From contig NZ_JAINVV010000014.1 in the NCBI RefSeq assembly GCF_019880585.1, positions 163,311 through 227,310 on the forward strand: DNA of 64,000 bases, written 5' to 3'. Under the pieces are notes generated by a model. It saw only the letters and a list, made by a program, of their open reading frames with translations, was not told where the DNA came from and did not search any database. Source of the DNA: Sphingomonas colocasiae. GTDB taxonomy: Bacteria; Pseudomonadota; Alphaproteobacteria; Sphingomonadales; Sphingomonadaceae. The number at the start of each line of letters is the position of its first letter. Position 1 is the stretch's first letter. The translations under genes and the position numbers were made by a program. Positions 49,105 through 58,487 of the stretch are shown here, piece after piece.

Positions 49105-49790
49105 GGTTCCCGCCCCTGCCCGGCCGCAGCACGTGCCTTGAGCCGGCGATCGAGCAGCAACAACCGCGTGCCGTGGATCAGGAAGGCGAGGATCGCGGTC
49201 GGGATCGCCCAGACCGACAATTGCAATGGTGCGAGCACGATGCCGTAGGTTTCGAACGTCCCCTTGATCAACAGGATCGAGGCGATGGCGATGAAGATAT
49301 CCTCACCGAAAAACAGCCCGACATTGTCGGTGGCGGCGGCATATGCCTTCACCTCTTCGCGCGTATCCTCGTCACCCGCGCCCTGACGTTCGGCCGCCGC
49401 CTCCGCCATCGGCGCCACCAGCGGACGCACCGTCTGGGGATGGCCGGCGACCGAGGTGAGGCCGAGCGCCGACAGTCCCTGGCGCAAGGCGAGATAGAGC
49501 AGCAGCAGCCGCCCGGTCGTGGCCCCCTTCACGCCCGAGATCAGCGCGCGCGCGCGTTGCTGCAGGCCGAAACGTTCGAGCAGGCCGATCACCGGCAAGA
49601 CGACATAGACGACGGTGACGAAGCGATTGTCGTTGAACGCCTTGCCGAGCGCCGCGAGCACGGCGGCGAAATCGAAGCCCGCCGCCAGGCCGGTGACGAA
49701 AGCCGCGACGGTCACCACCAGCAGCGGATTGAAACGCAGCACGAAGCCGACAATGACGACGAGGATGCCGAGCAGCGGGAGGTAGCTCAT
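49101..49790 (-). CDS. DUF969 membrane transporter subunit
   Basis: 229 residues with about six membrane spans. LLGILVVIVGFVLRFNPLLVV and AALGKAFNDNRFVTVVYVVLPVIGLLE (each in parts) and GHPQTVRPLVAPMAEAAA are DUF969 features. It should work with DUF979 as one inner-membrane carrier. It starts 40 bases below repeat copy 2. Confidence 0.88.
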   Translation of the reverse strand: MSYLPLLGILVVIVGFVLRFNPLLVVTVAAFVTGLAAGFDFAAVLAALGKAFNDNRFVTVVYVVLPVIGLLERFGLQQRARALISGVKGATTGRLLLLYLALRQGLSALGLTSVAGHPQTVRPLVAPMAEAAAERQGAGDEDTREEVKAYAAATDNVGLFFGEDIFIAIASILLIKGTFETYGIVLAPLQLSVWAIPTAILAFLIHGTRLLLLDRRLKARAAAGQGREP

Positions 49791-49830
49791 CGCTCCTCCC
49801 CCTTATTCGAACCAGCGATCGACCAGTCAG

Positions 49831-50035
49831 AGTCTGTTTGAAAATGTGCGGAAGAACACATTTTCAAGGCCGCACCAGCCCGCTCCCCCACCCGGCCTCC
49901 CAGAAGATACTGCCGTTGGGAGGCCGGGTGGGGGAGCGGGCGGAACAGGCCAAGGTTCCGGCGATGCGAAGCATCGTTGGAATGCCTGTGGAGGGTGGTG
50001 CGGCAATGCGCCATCGGCGCATTTCCAAACAGACT
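49831..50035. repeat. Multi-hairpin repeat element, copy 2 (205 bp)
   Basis: Same layout as copy 1: closing stem AGTCTGTTTG/CAAACAGACT, small hairpin (49840-49848/49857-49865), long central hairpin and AATGCGCC hairpin (50005-50012/50016-50023). It has an extra palindromic arm (49945-49989) inserted in the 3' side of the central stem. Stem bases differing from copy 1 change on both strands. It fills the gap between 5-oxoprolinase and DUF969, ending one base before the oxoprolinase stop codon. Confidence 0.88.
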
Positions 50036-50036
50036 C

Positions 50037-53000
50037 TCAGTCCTTCGCACCATAGCCGCCACCCCCCGGTGTCTCGATCACGAACACATCCCCTGCCGCC
50101 ATGTCGACCCCGGCGGTCGCCGGCAGCAATTCCTCGCCGCCATCGGCACGGATCACGCGATTGATGCCCGGTGCGCCGTCTTCACCGCCATCCAGGCCGC
50201 GCGGTGGCACCGCGCGCCGGTTCGACAGGATCGATGCGCGCATCGGCGCAAGGAAACGAACGCGGCGGACCACTCCATCGCCGCCGGTCGCGGCGCCCCC
50301 GCCGCCCGAGCCTTCGCGCACCGAGAAGGATTCGAGCAGTACCGGCAGGCGCGTCTCCAATATCTCGGGATCGGTCAGCCGGCTGTTGGTCATATGCGTC
50401 TGGACGGCGCTGGCACCATCGAAGCCCGGGCCCGCACCGGCGCCGCCCGCGATCGTCTCATAATATTGGTGCTGCGCATCGCCGAAGATGAAATTGTTCA
50501 TCGTCCCCTGCGATCCGGCCAGCGCCCCGGTCGCGGCGAACAGGGCGTCGGTGATCGCCTGGCTGGTCTCGACATTGCCCGCGACCACCGCCGCAGGATA
50601 GGCGGGATTGAGCATCGATCCGGCGGGCACCACCAGCTCGATCGGCTTCAGACAACCGTCATTCATCGGGATCGCGTCGTCCACCAATGTGCGGAACACA
50701 TAGAGCGTGGCCGCGCGGCAGATCGAATAGGGAGCATTGAAATTGTCGGGCAATTGCGCGCTGGTGCCGGTGAAATCGATCCGCGCCGATCGGGCCGCCT
50801 TGTCGACCGAGACCGCGACATGGATCGCGGCGCCATTGTCCATCTCGACGGTCGCGGCGCCGTCGCTCAATCCCGCGATCAGCCGGCGCACGGCTTCCTC
50901 GGCATTGGCGATGACATGGCCCATATAGGCGCGGAGCACATCCGCGCCATATTCGGATACCACGCGGCGGAACTCGCTCTCGCCGCGCGCGCAGGCCGCC
51001 ACCTGCGCCTTCAGGTCGGCGATATTGCGATCGGGGTTGCGCGCGGGCCAGGCGCCCGATGCGAGCAATTCCCGCGTTTCCGCCTCACGAAAATGGCCGG
51101 CATCGACAAGCAGGTGATTGTCGATCAGCACGCCTTCATCATCGACGCTGCGGCTGTCGGGCGGCATCGATCCCGGCGCGATCCCGCCGATATCGGCATG
51201 ATGGCCACGCGCCGCGACAAAGGCGGCGGGCGCCAACCCGCCATCGACGAAGATCGGCTTGATCACAGTGATATCGGGCAAATGGGTGCCGCCGCGATAG
51301 GGGGCGTTGAGCACATAGGCGTCGCCCGGCTTCATGCCGCGCCCGTCGCGCGGAACGCCGCGTTCGTCGGCGCCACGCGCATCGATGATGGTGCGGATGC
51401 TGTCGCCCATCGATCCCAGATGGACCGGGATATGCGGCGCATTGGCGATCAGCGCGCCGCCGGCATCGAACAGCGCGCACGAGAAATCCAGCCGCTCCTT
51501 GATATTGACCGAGTTCGCGGTGTTCTGGAGCGCGACGCCCATTTCCTCGGCGATCGCCATGAACAGATTGTTGAAGATCTCCAGCATCACCGGATCGGCA
51601 TCGGTGCCGATCGCATGCGCCGCCTCGCGCGGCGTCGCCCGCGTCAGCAACAGGTTGCCGATCGCATCGACCTCCGCCTGCCAGCCCGGCTCGACGGCGG
51701 TGGTGGACGAGGCATCGACGATCAGCGCCGGCCCCATGACGAGATCGCGTTCGCGCAGCATCGCGCGATCGTGAACCGCGCCATAGCCCGATGCGATGTG
51801 CGTATCGTTCGCCGGCCGGTCCAGCGCGGCTTCGGGAATGTCGAGCAACCCGCCTTCGTCCCATGACCGGCCGATCGCCTCCGCGATCAGCGTCTCGACG
51901 ATGACCGGCGTACCGGGAGAGGTGAAGCCGAAGCGCGTCTGGTGCCGCGCCTCGAATTCGACGAGCATCTCGTCGGCAAGGCCCAGAGGCAATTCGATCG
52001 TGCTGTCGCTGCCTTCGTAGCGCAACGCGACACGGCGCTGGACCACGCTGTGCGCCAGCGGCACGTCCTGCCCGCGCAAGGTCGTCAGCGCCTCGCGCGC
52101 CAGCCGGTCGATCGGCACGAGATTGCTGCCGAGCGGCCGTCCGAAACTCTCCTGCCGCAGCACGCTGATATCGGCGAGGCCCATGCCATAGGCGGAAAGC
52201 ACGCCGGCAAGCGGATGGATCAGCACGCGCTCCATGCCCAGCGCATCGGCGACAAGACAGGCGTGCTGGCCGCCGGCGCCGCCGAAACAGGCCAGGGTAT
52301 AGCGCGTGACGTCATGGCCGCGCGCGATCGAGATCTTCTTGATCGCATTGGCCATATTGTCGATCGCGATGCGCAGGAAGCCTTGCGCCACCTCTTGCGG
52401 GGTCATCCGCATGCCCGTCGCGGACGCCACCTCCTCGGCCAGCACGACGAATTTGGCGTGCACGATGTCGGCATCGATCGGCTGGTTGCCGTCGGGTCCG
52501 AACATGGCGGGAAAATGCTCCGGCCGGATCTTGCCGAGCAGCAGGTTGCAATCGGTGACGGTCAGCGGCCCGCCGCGCCGGTAGCAGGCGGGGCCGGGAA
52601 CCGCGCCGGCGGAATCGGGGCCGACGCGGAAGCGCGTGCCATCGAAATGACAGACCGATCCACCGCCCGCCGCGACGGTATGAATCTCGAGCATCGGCGC
52701 GCGGACGCGCACGCCCGCCACCATGGTCTCCACCGTCCGCTCATATTCGCCCGCGAAATGCGAAACGTCGGTGGAGGTGCCGCCCATGTCGAAACCGATG
52801 ACGCGGTTATGGCCGGCCTGCGCGGCGGTCCGCACCATGCCGACGATCCCGCCCGCCGGGCCGGACAGGATCGCATCCTTGCCCTGCAGCCCGTCATGCT
52901 CGATCAGCCCGCCGCTCGATTGCATGAACAGCAGATGCGCATCGCTGTCGAGCGACGCGACGACACGATCGACATAGCGCCGGAGCACCGGCGACAGATA

Positions 53001-53618
53001 GGCGTCGACCACCGTGGTGTCGCCGCGCCCGATCAGCTTGACGAGTGGGCCGACAATATGGCTTGCCGACACCTGCGCGAAGCCGATCCGGCGCGCGAGT
53101 TCGGCCAGCGCCGCTTCATGCCGGGTCCAGCGCCAGCCATGCATGAGCACGATGGCGATCGCGGTGATGCCATCGGCATGGGCTGCGCGGAGCGCGATTT
53201 CGGCGGCGTCCAGATCGATCGGCTGGAGCACGTCGCCATCGGCGGTCACGCGCTCGTCGATCTCGACGACGCGTTCGTAAAGCGGATCGGGCAGGATGAT
53301 CCTGCGCGCGAAAATGTCTGGCCGCGCCTGATAGCCGATTCGAAGCGCGTCGCCGAAACCGCGCGTGATGGCGAGCAAGGTCCGGTCGCCCTTGCGTTCG
53401 AGCAGCGCGTTGGTGGCGACGGTTGTGCCCATCTTCACCGACTCGATCGCGCCGCCGCCATGCTGGGCCATCAGCATGCGGATGCCCGCCGTCGCGGCAT
53501 CCTCATACTGTTCGGGGTTTTCGGAGAGAAGCTTGGCGGTCAGCACCCGCCCTTCCGGTGTTCGCGCAACGATATCGGTGAAGGTGCCGCCACGATCGAT
53601 CGAAAAAGACCAGCTCAC
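50037..53618 (-). CDS. ATP-dependent 5-oxoprolinase (HyuA-HyuB fusion)
   Basis: 1193 residues. Residues 1-680 are the hydantoinase A/oxoprolinase part, an actin-like ATPase: [13 protein letters not shown] at the start and [14 protein letters not shown] about residue 275. From about 690 comes the hydantoinase B part ([26 protein letters not shown], in parts; [20 protein letters not shown] block). This single-chain layout matches eukaryotic-type 5-oxoprolinase of about 1280 residues, which opens 5-oxo-L-proline to glutamate using ATP. Hydantoinase on other rings is possible. Neighbours DUF969/DUF979 support 5-oxoproline. It is seven bases below mtnP. Confidence 0.88.
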   Translation of the reverse strand: MSWSFSIDRGGTFTDIVARTPEGRVLTAKLLSENPEQYEDAATAGIRMLMAQHGGGAIESVKMGTTVATNALLERKGDRTLLAITRGFGDALRIGYQARPDIFARRIILPDPLYERVVEIDERVTADGDVLQPIDLDAAEIALRAAHADGITAIAIVLMHGWRWTRHEAALAELARRIGFAQVSASHIVGPLVKLIGRGDTTVVDAYLSPVLRRYVDRVVASLDSDAHLLFMQSSGGLIEHDGLQGKDAILSGPAGGIVGMVRTAAQAGHNRVIGFDMGGTSTDVSHFAGEYERTVETMVAGVRVRAPMLEIHTVAAGGGSVCHFDGTRFRVGPDSAGAVPGPACYRRGGPLTVTDCNLLLGKIRPEHFPAMFGPDGNQPIDADIVHAKFVVLAEEVASATGMRMTPQEVAQGFLRIAIDNMANAIKKISIARGHDVTRYTLACFGGAGGQHACLVADALGMERVLIHPLAGVLSAYGMGLADISVLRQESFGRPLGSNLVPIDRLAREALTTLRGQDVPLAHSVVQRRVALRYEGSDSTIELPLGLADEMLVEFEARHQTRFGFTSPGTPVIVETLIAEAIGRSWDEGGLLDIPEAALDRPANDTHIASGYGAVHDRAMLRERDLVMGPALIVDASSTTAVEPGWQAEVDAIGNLLLTRATPREAAHAIGTDADPVMLEIFNNLFMAIAEEMGVALQNTANSVNIKERLDFSCALFDAGGALIANAPHIPVHLGSMGDSIRTIIDARGADERGVPRDGRGMKPGDAYVLNAPYRGGTHLPDITVIKPIFVDGGLAPAAFVAARGHHADIGGIAPGSMPPDSRSVDDEGVLIDNHLLVDAGHFREAETRELLASGAWPARNPDRNIADLKAQVAACARGESEFRRVVSEYGADVLRAYMGHVIANAEEAVRRLIAGLSDGAATVEMDNGAAIHVAVSVDKAARSARIDFTGTSAQLPDNFNAPYSICRAATLYVFRTLVDDAIPMNDGCLKPIELVVPAGSMLNPAYPAAVVAGNVETSQAITDALFAATGALAGSQGTMNNFIFGDAQHQYYETIAGGAGAGPGFDGASAVQTHMTNSRLTDPEILETRLPVLLESFSVREGSGGGGAATGGDGVVRRVRFLAPMRASILSNRRAVPPRGLDGGEDGAPGINRVIRADGGEELLPATAGVDMAAGDVFVIETPGGGGYGAKD

Positions 53619-53625
53619 GCGTCGT

Positions 53626-54501
53626 TCACCGTCCGCCCAGCACCCGCGCGGTGATCGCGTCGAGCTTCGCCATCAATGCCGGATCGCGTTTCTCCGGCGC
53701 GGTCATCAGCGCGACGTCGAGCGCGGTGTCGATCGGCGACGGCGTCCGTTCGGCGGGAAGCGACCTCGCGAATTCGACGACGAGCTGTTTGGCGAGGCCG
53801 CTGTTCGCGATGAGTTGCGCGATGACCTCGTCCACCTCGACATGGCCTTCGCCTTCGCGCCAGCTGTCATAATCGGTCACCATGCCGACCACCGCATAGG
53901 GAAGCTCCGCCTCGCGCGCGAGCTTGGCCTCCGGCATCGCGGTCATGCCGATCACGTCGCAGCCCCATTGGCGATAGAGCCGGCTTTCGGCACGCGTCGA
54001 GAATTGTGGCCCCTCCATCACGAGTTGCGTCGCCCCTTCATGGATATCGGCGCCGACCGCGCGGCCCGCTGCCGCCAGCATCGCCGAAAGCCGGGGACAG
54101 ACCGGATCGGCGACCGAGACATGCGCGACGCAGCCGGTGCCGAAAAAGCTCTTCACGCGCGCGAAGGTGCGATCGACGAACTGGTCGACCACCACGAATT
54201 TCCCTGGCGGCAGATGCTCCTGGAGCGAGCCGATCGCCGAGAGCGAAATCACATCGGTGCAGCCCGCCCGCTTCAGCGCATCGATATTGGCACGGGCATT
54301 GAGCTCGCTTGGTGAAATGCGATGGCCACGGCCGTGACGCGGCAGGAAAACGAACTTCACCCCCTCGATCCGGCCGGTCAGCAATTCGTCGGAAGGCGCC
54401 CCCCAGGGCGTATCGATCGCGATCCATTCGGGATCCTCGAGACCGTCGATCGCGTAGACGCCGGATCCCCCGACCACGCCGATGGTCCATTCGCTGCTCA
54501 T
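53626..54501 (-). CDS. mtnP: S-methyl-5'-thioadenosine phosphorylase
   Basis: 291 residues. [14 protein letters not shown] opens the phosphorylase fold. [22 protein letters not shown] binds phosphate (in parts), [12 protein letters not shown] is the family signature, and GMVTDYDSW has the aspartate that selects adenine over guanine. It cleaves methylthioadenosine from polyamine synthesis to adenine and methylthioribose-1-phosphate. Start MSSEWTIG after a weak site; a longer reading to 54558 is less likely. Confidence 0.93.
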   Translation of the reverse strand: MSSEWTIGVVGGSGVYAIDGLEDPEWIAIDTPWGAPSDELLTGRIEGVKFVFLPRHGRGHRISPSELNARANIDALKRAGCTDVISLSAIGSLQEHLPPGKFVVVDQFVDRTFARVKSFFGTGCVAHVSVADPVCPRLSAMLAAAGRAVGADIHEGATQLVMEGPQFSTRAESRLYRQWGCDVIGMTAMPEAKLAREAELPYAVVGMVTDYDSWREGEGHVEVDEVIAQLIANSGLAKQLVVEFARSLPAERTPSPIDTALDVALMTAPEKRDPALMAKLDAITARVLGGR

Positions 54502-54569
54502 GCCGTCACCTTGATAGAGATTGGTCGCCCATGAACACCGAAGGGGCAGGATCGGCAAGACCTTTGCGA

Positions 54570-55538
54570 TCAGTTCATCGCCCGAATCCAGTTCTCGATA
54601 ACGACAATCGCTTCGTCATGGACGGTCGCGCGGCCCAGTTCAGGCATGGCGAGCCCCGGTTCGGTGGTCTTCATCCGGAAGGTCAGGATCGATCGTTCGG
54701 GATGGCCGGGCGCGATATCGAAATCCAGCCCACCACTGCCACGCCCGGCGGCGACAGGCCGCTTGCCGATACCGAGCGCCGTGCGGTCGCTCTCCTCCCA
54801 GGTGAGGAACAGTCCCGAATTGCTCGCGGCGCCCTTCGGGTTGTGACAATGACCGCAATTGACGTCGAGATAGGCGCGGGCGCGCCGGTCGAGCGAGCCG
54901 GTCCCGGGATCGTTCCAGACCGGCAAGGTCGCGCGCGCGCCGCCGCGCATATTGCGCGCCTTCGGTCCGATCGGCGTGATCTCGCCCGACAGCGCATGGC
55001 ATTCCTTGCATTGATTCTGGTTCGGCACGGCATAGCTGATGCTGCGGCTTCGCCCCTGCGCGTCGATCCAGTCGACCGGCAGACGCTTCCCGCCGCGCTT
55101 CAACTCTGCATCGCCAAGTTCGGCATTCCAGACATAGGGGAGCGCAACCCAGCCGTGCGCGCGGCGGATCAGCAGGCGCGTTTCGATGATCGAGACGTCA
55201 CGTTCCGGATGCCGCATGTCGGCGGGATAACCGAAGCTCTTGACCAGCACCGTGCCCACCGGAAAATCGGGCAGGCCATCGCCATCGGAGCGCGCCGTGG
55301 TGCCCGGCGGCAGGTAGAGATAGCGGAACTTCTCCGCATAGTCGGAGAAGAGCGGGGTGTTGAGGTCATAAGGCTCGACACCGTCATTGGGCCGGGTGCC
55401 GCGCGCATCGGTGAACAGCCTGAAATCGGAGAGCCGGGGCGGCAGCGTATCGCCAAGCACGAGATCGAGCGCGACCGGTGCGGGCGCGGCGCTGGCGAGG
55501 AACAGCCAGGCGATCGTGAGGCCCAAACGGTGAATCAT
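54570..55538 (-). CDS. SO2930-family diheme cytochrome c
   Basis: 322 residues. A signal peptide ending in APA leads to the periplasm. Two heme motifs, CKECH and CGHCH, about 60 residues apart, bind heme c. The family (SO_2930/HNE_0200 type) is usually next to a parallel beta-helix protein, as here; no electron partner is known. I start at MIHRLGLT, where GGAG precedes ATG 55538; the longer reading lies in a palindromic repeat. Confidence 0.88.
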   Translation of the reverse strand: MIHRLGLTIAWLFLASAAPAPVALDLVLGDTLPPRLSDFRLFTDARGTRPNDGVEPYDLNTPLFSDYAEKFRYLYLPPGTTARSDGDGLPDFPVGTVLVKSFGYPADMRHPERDVSIIETRLLIRRAHGWVALPYVWNAELGDAELKRGGKRLPVDWIDAQGRSRSISYAVPNQNQCKECHALSGEITPIGPKARNMRGGARATLPVWNDPGTGSLDRRARAYLDVNCGHCHNPKGAASNSGLFLTWEESDRTALGIGKRPVAAGRGSGGLDFDIAPGHPERSILTFRMKTTEPGLAMPELGRATVHDEAIVVIENWIRAMN

Positions 55539-55553
55539 CAGATCTCCGCCGTC

Positions 55554-55638
55554 GCTCCAGCGAAAGCTGGAGCCCATGCTGGATCGGCCATCGTCCGAGC
55601 AGTTTGAAAGATCGCATGGACCCCGGCTTTCGCCGGGG
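55554..55638. repeat. Pair of REP-like palindromes
   Basis: GCTCCAGC-GAAA-GCTGGAGC (55554-55573) and CCCCGGC-TTTC-GCCGGGG (55621-55638). The loops are complementary, so the two are inverted versions of one design. They fill the gap between the beta-helix and cytochrome genes. A relative is at 63365-63384. Confidence 0.8.
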
Positions 55639-55668
55639 TGACGATGAAGGGACGTCTACCCTCTACAA

Positions 55669-56871
55669 TCACCGTATGGCCGCCTCCATCGCCGCCGGCA
55701 GCACCACCGGTTTCGGCTCCGCGATATCCGCCCCACCCGATAGGTCGGCAGGCGCCGGCTTGGCCTCCGTCACCGGCGAGGTCGGCTTGGCGAGATTGAG
55801 GCTGAGCACTCCCACCCGATCGGTCACCCGGATATTCGTATCCGCGCCGCCGACGCCGTCCCAGAAGATCGGCAGCAGCGATCCGCCCATCGCGGCCGCC
55901 AGATCCTTGCCGCCGGGAAAATCGGGCGCGAAACCGGCGCGGCCGTGCAGATTGTCCCGCACCACCAGATTGCGCACGCGCGGTTCGTATTTGGCGTCCT
56001 CGAACGGCTGCTTGTACGCGACGATCATGACATTGGCGGTCGCATTGCCTTCCAACGCGTTGTTGAAGACATGCACGTCGCGATTGGCCATGATCATCAC
56101 GCCCGTCCCCATCGGCACGGTCGCGACGATATTGCCCTTGGGCGCGAAGTTGGGCGTGTCGTTGTCCGAAACGATATTGTCGAACACACGGATCGAATGC
56201 CCGCCCATCTGCGGCAGGTTGGGCAGGTCGAACACCAGGATCCCGCCGGTGTTGTACTGCGCGATATTGTCGTGGACGTCGGCCTCGAAACTGTTCTCGA
56301 TCTCGATGCCCGCCACATTGCGTTCGGCGCGCGAATTGCGGACCACGATCCGGCGCGACTGGCCGACATAGATGCCCGCATCGGACGCGCCGCGTACCAG
56401 CACGGTATCGATCAGCACATCCTGCGATTCGACGGGATAGACACCATAGGCGCCGTTGGTCGGCTTCGGCCCGCCGGTCCATTCGACGCGGATATTGTGG
56501 TAGACGATGCGATCGGCGCCCTTGGACTTGATGCCGTCGCCCCTGCTGTCCTCCACCGCGAAATCGCGCAGCACCACGTCGTCCGAGGTGACGAGCAGCC
56601 CCTCGCCCGCGCCCTGCTGTCCCTTGAAGCTCAGCACCGTCCCGTCGATGCCGGTGCCGCGCACCGTGACGCGCGGCACGTCGAGCGACAGGCCGTCGGT
56701 CAGTTCGAACCGCCCCTCCCCGATCTGCACCACATCGCCCGGCGCCGCTTCGATCAGCGCGGTCTGAAGCCGCTCCTGCGCGTCGGGGCCCGCCTCGACC
56801 GTGATGGTCCTGGCGGCGGCCCCCGTCGAACTCGCGGCGATCAGCGCCGCGAGGCAAAGCATCCTTCCCAT
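55669..56871 (-). CDS. Secreted parallel beta-helix protein
   Basis: 400 residues. A signal peptide (CLAALIAASSTGAAA) is followed by a right-handed beta-helix with repeated N-rich coils (VRNSRAERNVAGIEIENS, VFDNIVSDNDTPNF, in parts), like NosD/pectate-lyase-type folds. No lyase active site is clear. Partner of the SO2930 cytochrome; the pair's job is unknown. Start MGRMLCLA after AGGGGTGCC. The C-terminus is Pro/Ala-rich and may be disordered. Confidence 0.85.
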   Translation of the reverse strand: MGRMLCLAALIAASSTGAAARTITVEAGPDAQERLQTALIEAAPGDVVQIGEGRFELTDGLSLDVPRVTVRGTGIDGTVLSFKGQQGAGEGLLVTSDDVVLRDFAVEDSRGDGIKSKGADRIVYHNIRVEWTGGPKPTNGAYGVYPVESQDVLIDTVLVRGASDAGIYVGQSRRIVVRNSRAERNVAGIEIENSFEADVHDNIAQYNTGGILVFDLPNLPQMGGHSIRVFDNIVSDNDTPNFAPKGNIVATVPMGTGVMIMANRDVHVFNNALEGNATANVMIVAYKQPFEDAKYEPRVRNLVVRDNLHGRAGFAPDFPGGKDLAAAMGGSLLPIFWDGVGGADTNIRVTDRVGVLSLNLAKPTSPVTEAKPAPADLSGGADIAEPKPVVLPAAMEAAIR

Positions 56872-56882
56872 AGGCACCCCTC

Positions 56883-58283
56883 TTATTTTGCGAGGCTTTT
56901 GTGCATTCCATATCCAAAATAGGCCAGAAGCCCCAGCCCATTCCAGACGAGGAAATAGAGCTGCGTCTTGGTGGGCAGGCTGAGGAAAAGATAGGCGCAA
57001 CCGAGGATGGCGATCAGGCCGACGAGGAGAGCCGCGGGCGTACGGAAAGGCCTGGGCGCATCGGGCGCGCGACGGCGTAGGATGAGCATGCAGAGCGCGA
57101 CGGCGGCGAAGGCGGCGAGCGTTCCGGCATTGGCGAGGGCCGCGATCTCGTCGATCGGCAGCACGCCGGCGATGATCGAGACGAGGGCGGCGGTGATCAT
57201 GGTGATACGGACAGGCGTGCCGCGTGACGAGATCCGGGCGAGCGCGGGCGGCAGGAAGCCGTCACGCGCCATCACCAGGAAGATGCGGCTCTGCCCGTAG
57301 AGGAAGGCGAGGATGACGGTCGGCAGCGCGATCACCGCCGCGGCGGCGATGATGGTGGCGATACCGGGCTGTTGCAGGTCGCGCAGGATCAGCGCGAGCG
57401 GCTCCGGACTGTCGGCAAAGCTGGTGAAAGGCAACGCGCCGACGGCGGCGGCGGCGACGACCATGTAGATCACCGTGCAGGCGAGCATCGATCCGACGAT
57501 GCCGATCGGAAGGTTGCGTTCGGGGTTCTTGGTCTCCTCCGCCGCGGTCGAGATCGCGTCGAAGCCGTAGAAGGCGAAGAAGATGATCGCGGCCGCCGCC
57601 ATCACGCCGCGCTCGACGCCATCGGGCGCCATGGTCTTGCCGAAGCCGAAGGGCATAAAGGGTTCGAGATTGGTCGCATCGAAATGCGGCAGCGCCACCG
57701 CGACAAACAGGGTGAGCGTGGCGATCTTCACCAGCACCAGCACCGCGTTGAGCGTGGCGCTTTCCTTCGTCCCCACCGAGAGCAGGCCGGCGACGACCGC
57801 GATAATGAAGATCGCGGGCAGGTTGATGATGCCGCCCAGTTCCGGCCCCCTGGCGAGTTCGAGCGGATAGCCCAGCCAATCATGGAGCAACGGCGCGGCA
57901 TAGCCTGACCAGCCGACCGCGACGGTCGAGACCACCAGCGAATATTCGAGGATCAGGCTCCAGCCGATCACCCAGGCGAAGACCTCGCCCAGCACGGCAT
58001 AGCTATAGGTGTAGGCGCTGCCCGATGCCGGCATCATCGTCGACATCTCGGCATAGGCGAGCGCGGCGCAGGCGCAGATGAGCCCGGCGACCGCGAAGGA
58101 GATGAGCACCGCCGGCCCGGCGCGATCCGCGCCGACCCCGATCAGCGTCAGGATGCCGGTACCGACGATCGCACCCACACCCAACGCCACCAGATGCGGC
58201 CATGACAAGGTCCGCGCCATCCGCTGATCCGCAGGCTGCGCATCGCCGACAATTATTTCCTTTTTTCTGAATAACTTGCTCAT
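56883..58283 (-). CDS. APC-family amino acid permease
   Basis: 466 residues with about 12 membrane spans. LVALGVGAIVGTGILTLIGV is the first-helix signature of the amino acid-polyamine-organocation family; FFAFYGFDAISTAAEETKNPERN (in parts) is the other conserved block. It imports or exchanges an amino acid; the cationic amino acid transporter branch fits best. Start MSKLFRKK; the longer upstream reading has no signal. It heads the ten-gene leftward run. Confidence 0.9.
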   Translation of the reverse strand: MSKLFRKKEIIVGDAQPADQRMARTLSWPHLVALGVGAIVGTGILTLIGVGADRAGPAVLISFAVAGLICACAALAYAEMSTMMPASGSAYTYSYAVLGEVFAWVIGWSLILEYSLVVSTVAVGWSGYAAPLLHDWLGYPLELARGPELGGIINLPAIFIIAVVAGLLSVGTKESATLNAVLVLVKIATLTLFVAVALPHFDATNLEPFMPFGFGKTMAPDGVERGVMAAAAIIFFAFYGFDAISTAAEETKNPERNLPIGIVGSMLACTVIYMVVAAAAVGALPFTSFADSPEPLALILRDLQQPGIATIIAAAAVIALPTVILAFLYGQSRIFLVMARDGFLPPALARISSRGTPVRITMITAALVSIIAGVLPIDEIAALANAGTLAAFAAVALCMLILRRRAPDAPRPFRTPAALLVGLIAILGCAYLFLSLPTKTQLYFLVWNGLGLLAYFGYGMHKSLAK

Positions 58284-58487
58284 CAATCGCTCCCCATCGA
58301 ACGCCGACCCTAGCCCGGCAGGGCAGGCAAAGTCGAGCGGAGCCGCGCGCGACCTTCGGTTCGGCCCGGATTCCGGGCGTTCGGACGACTCATAAAAGCC
58401 AACTGAATTGATAGACAAGAAAATCTATGTTCCAAAGTTTTCAATCGAATCGGTAGAGAACAGTCCGAATCAAAGGGAGGCTACTGC
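58284..58487. promoter_or_regulatory. Divergent control region between permease and TonB receptor
   Basis: 204 bases without a gene. The AT-rich part 58393-58450 (TTGATAGACAAGAAAATCTATG and following, in parts) holds ATAGA/TCTAT arms and is the likely promoter area for both genes. AAAGGGAGG lies before GTG 58488. No specific operator recognised. Confidence 0.45.

Noticed and set aside
48001..50035. A composite insertion sequence carrying DUF969/DUF979
   Set aside because: The flanking elements encode no transposase and lie exactly at gene ends; no convincing target duplication was seen. A REP/MITE-like or RNA-structured repeat fits better.
49977..53654. Long rightward open frames (629 and 570 residues) opposite the oxoprolinase
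   Set aside because: Antisense shadows of a clear HyuA-HyuB fusion; no start signals and biased composition.
55539..55577. Upstream extension of the cytochrome gene
   Set aside because: The extra 13 codons lie in a palindromic repeat and remove the signal peptide from the N-terminus; ATG 55538 has its own ribosome site.
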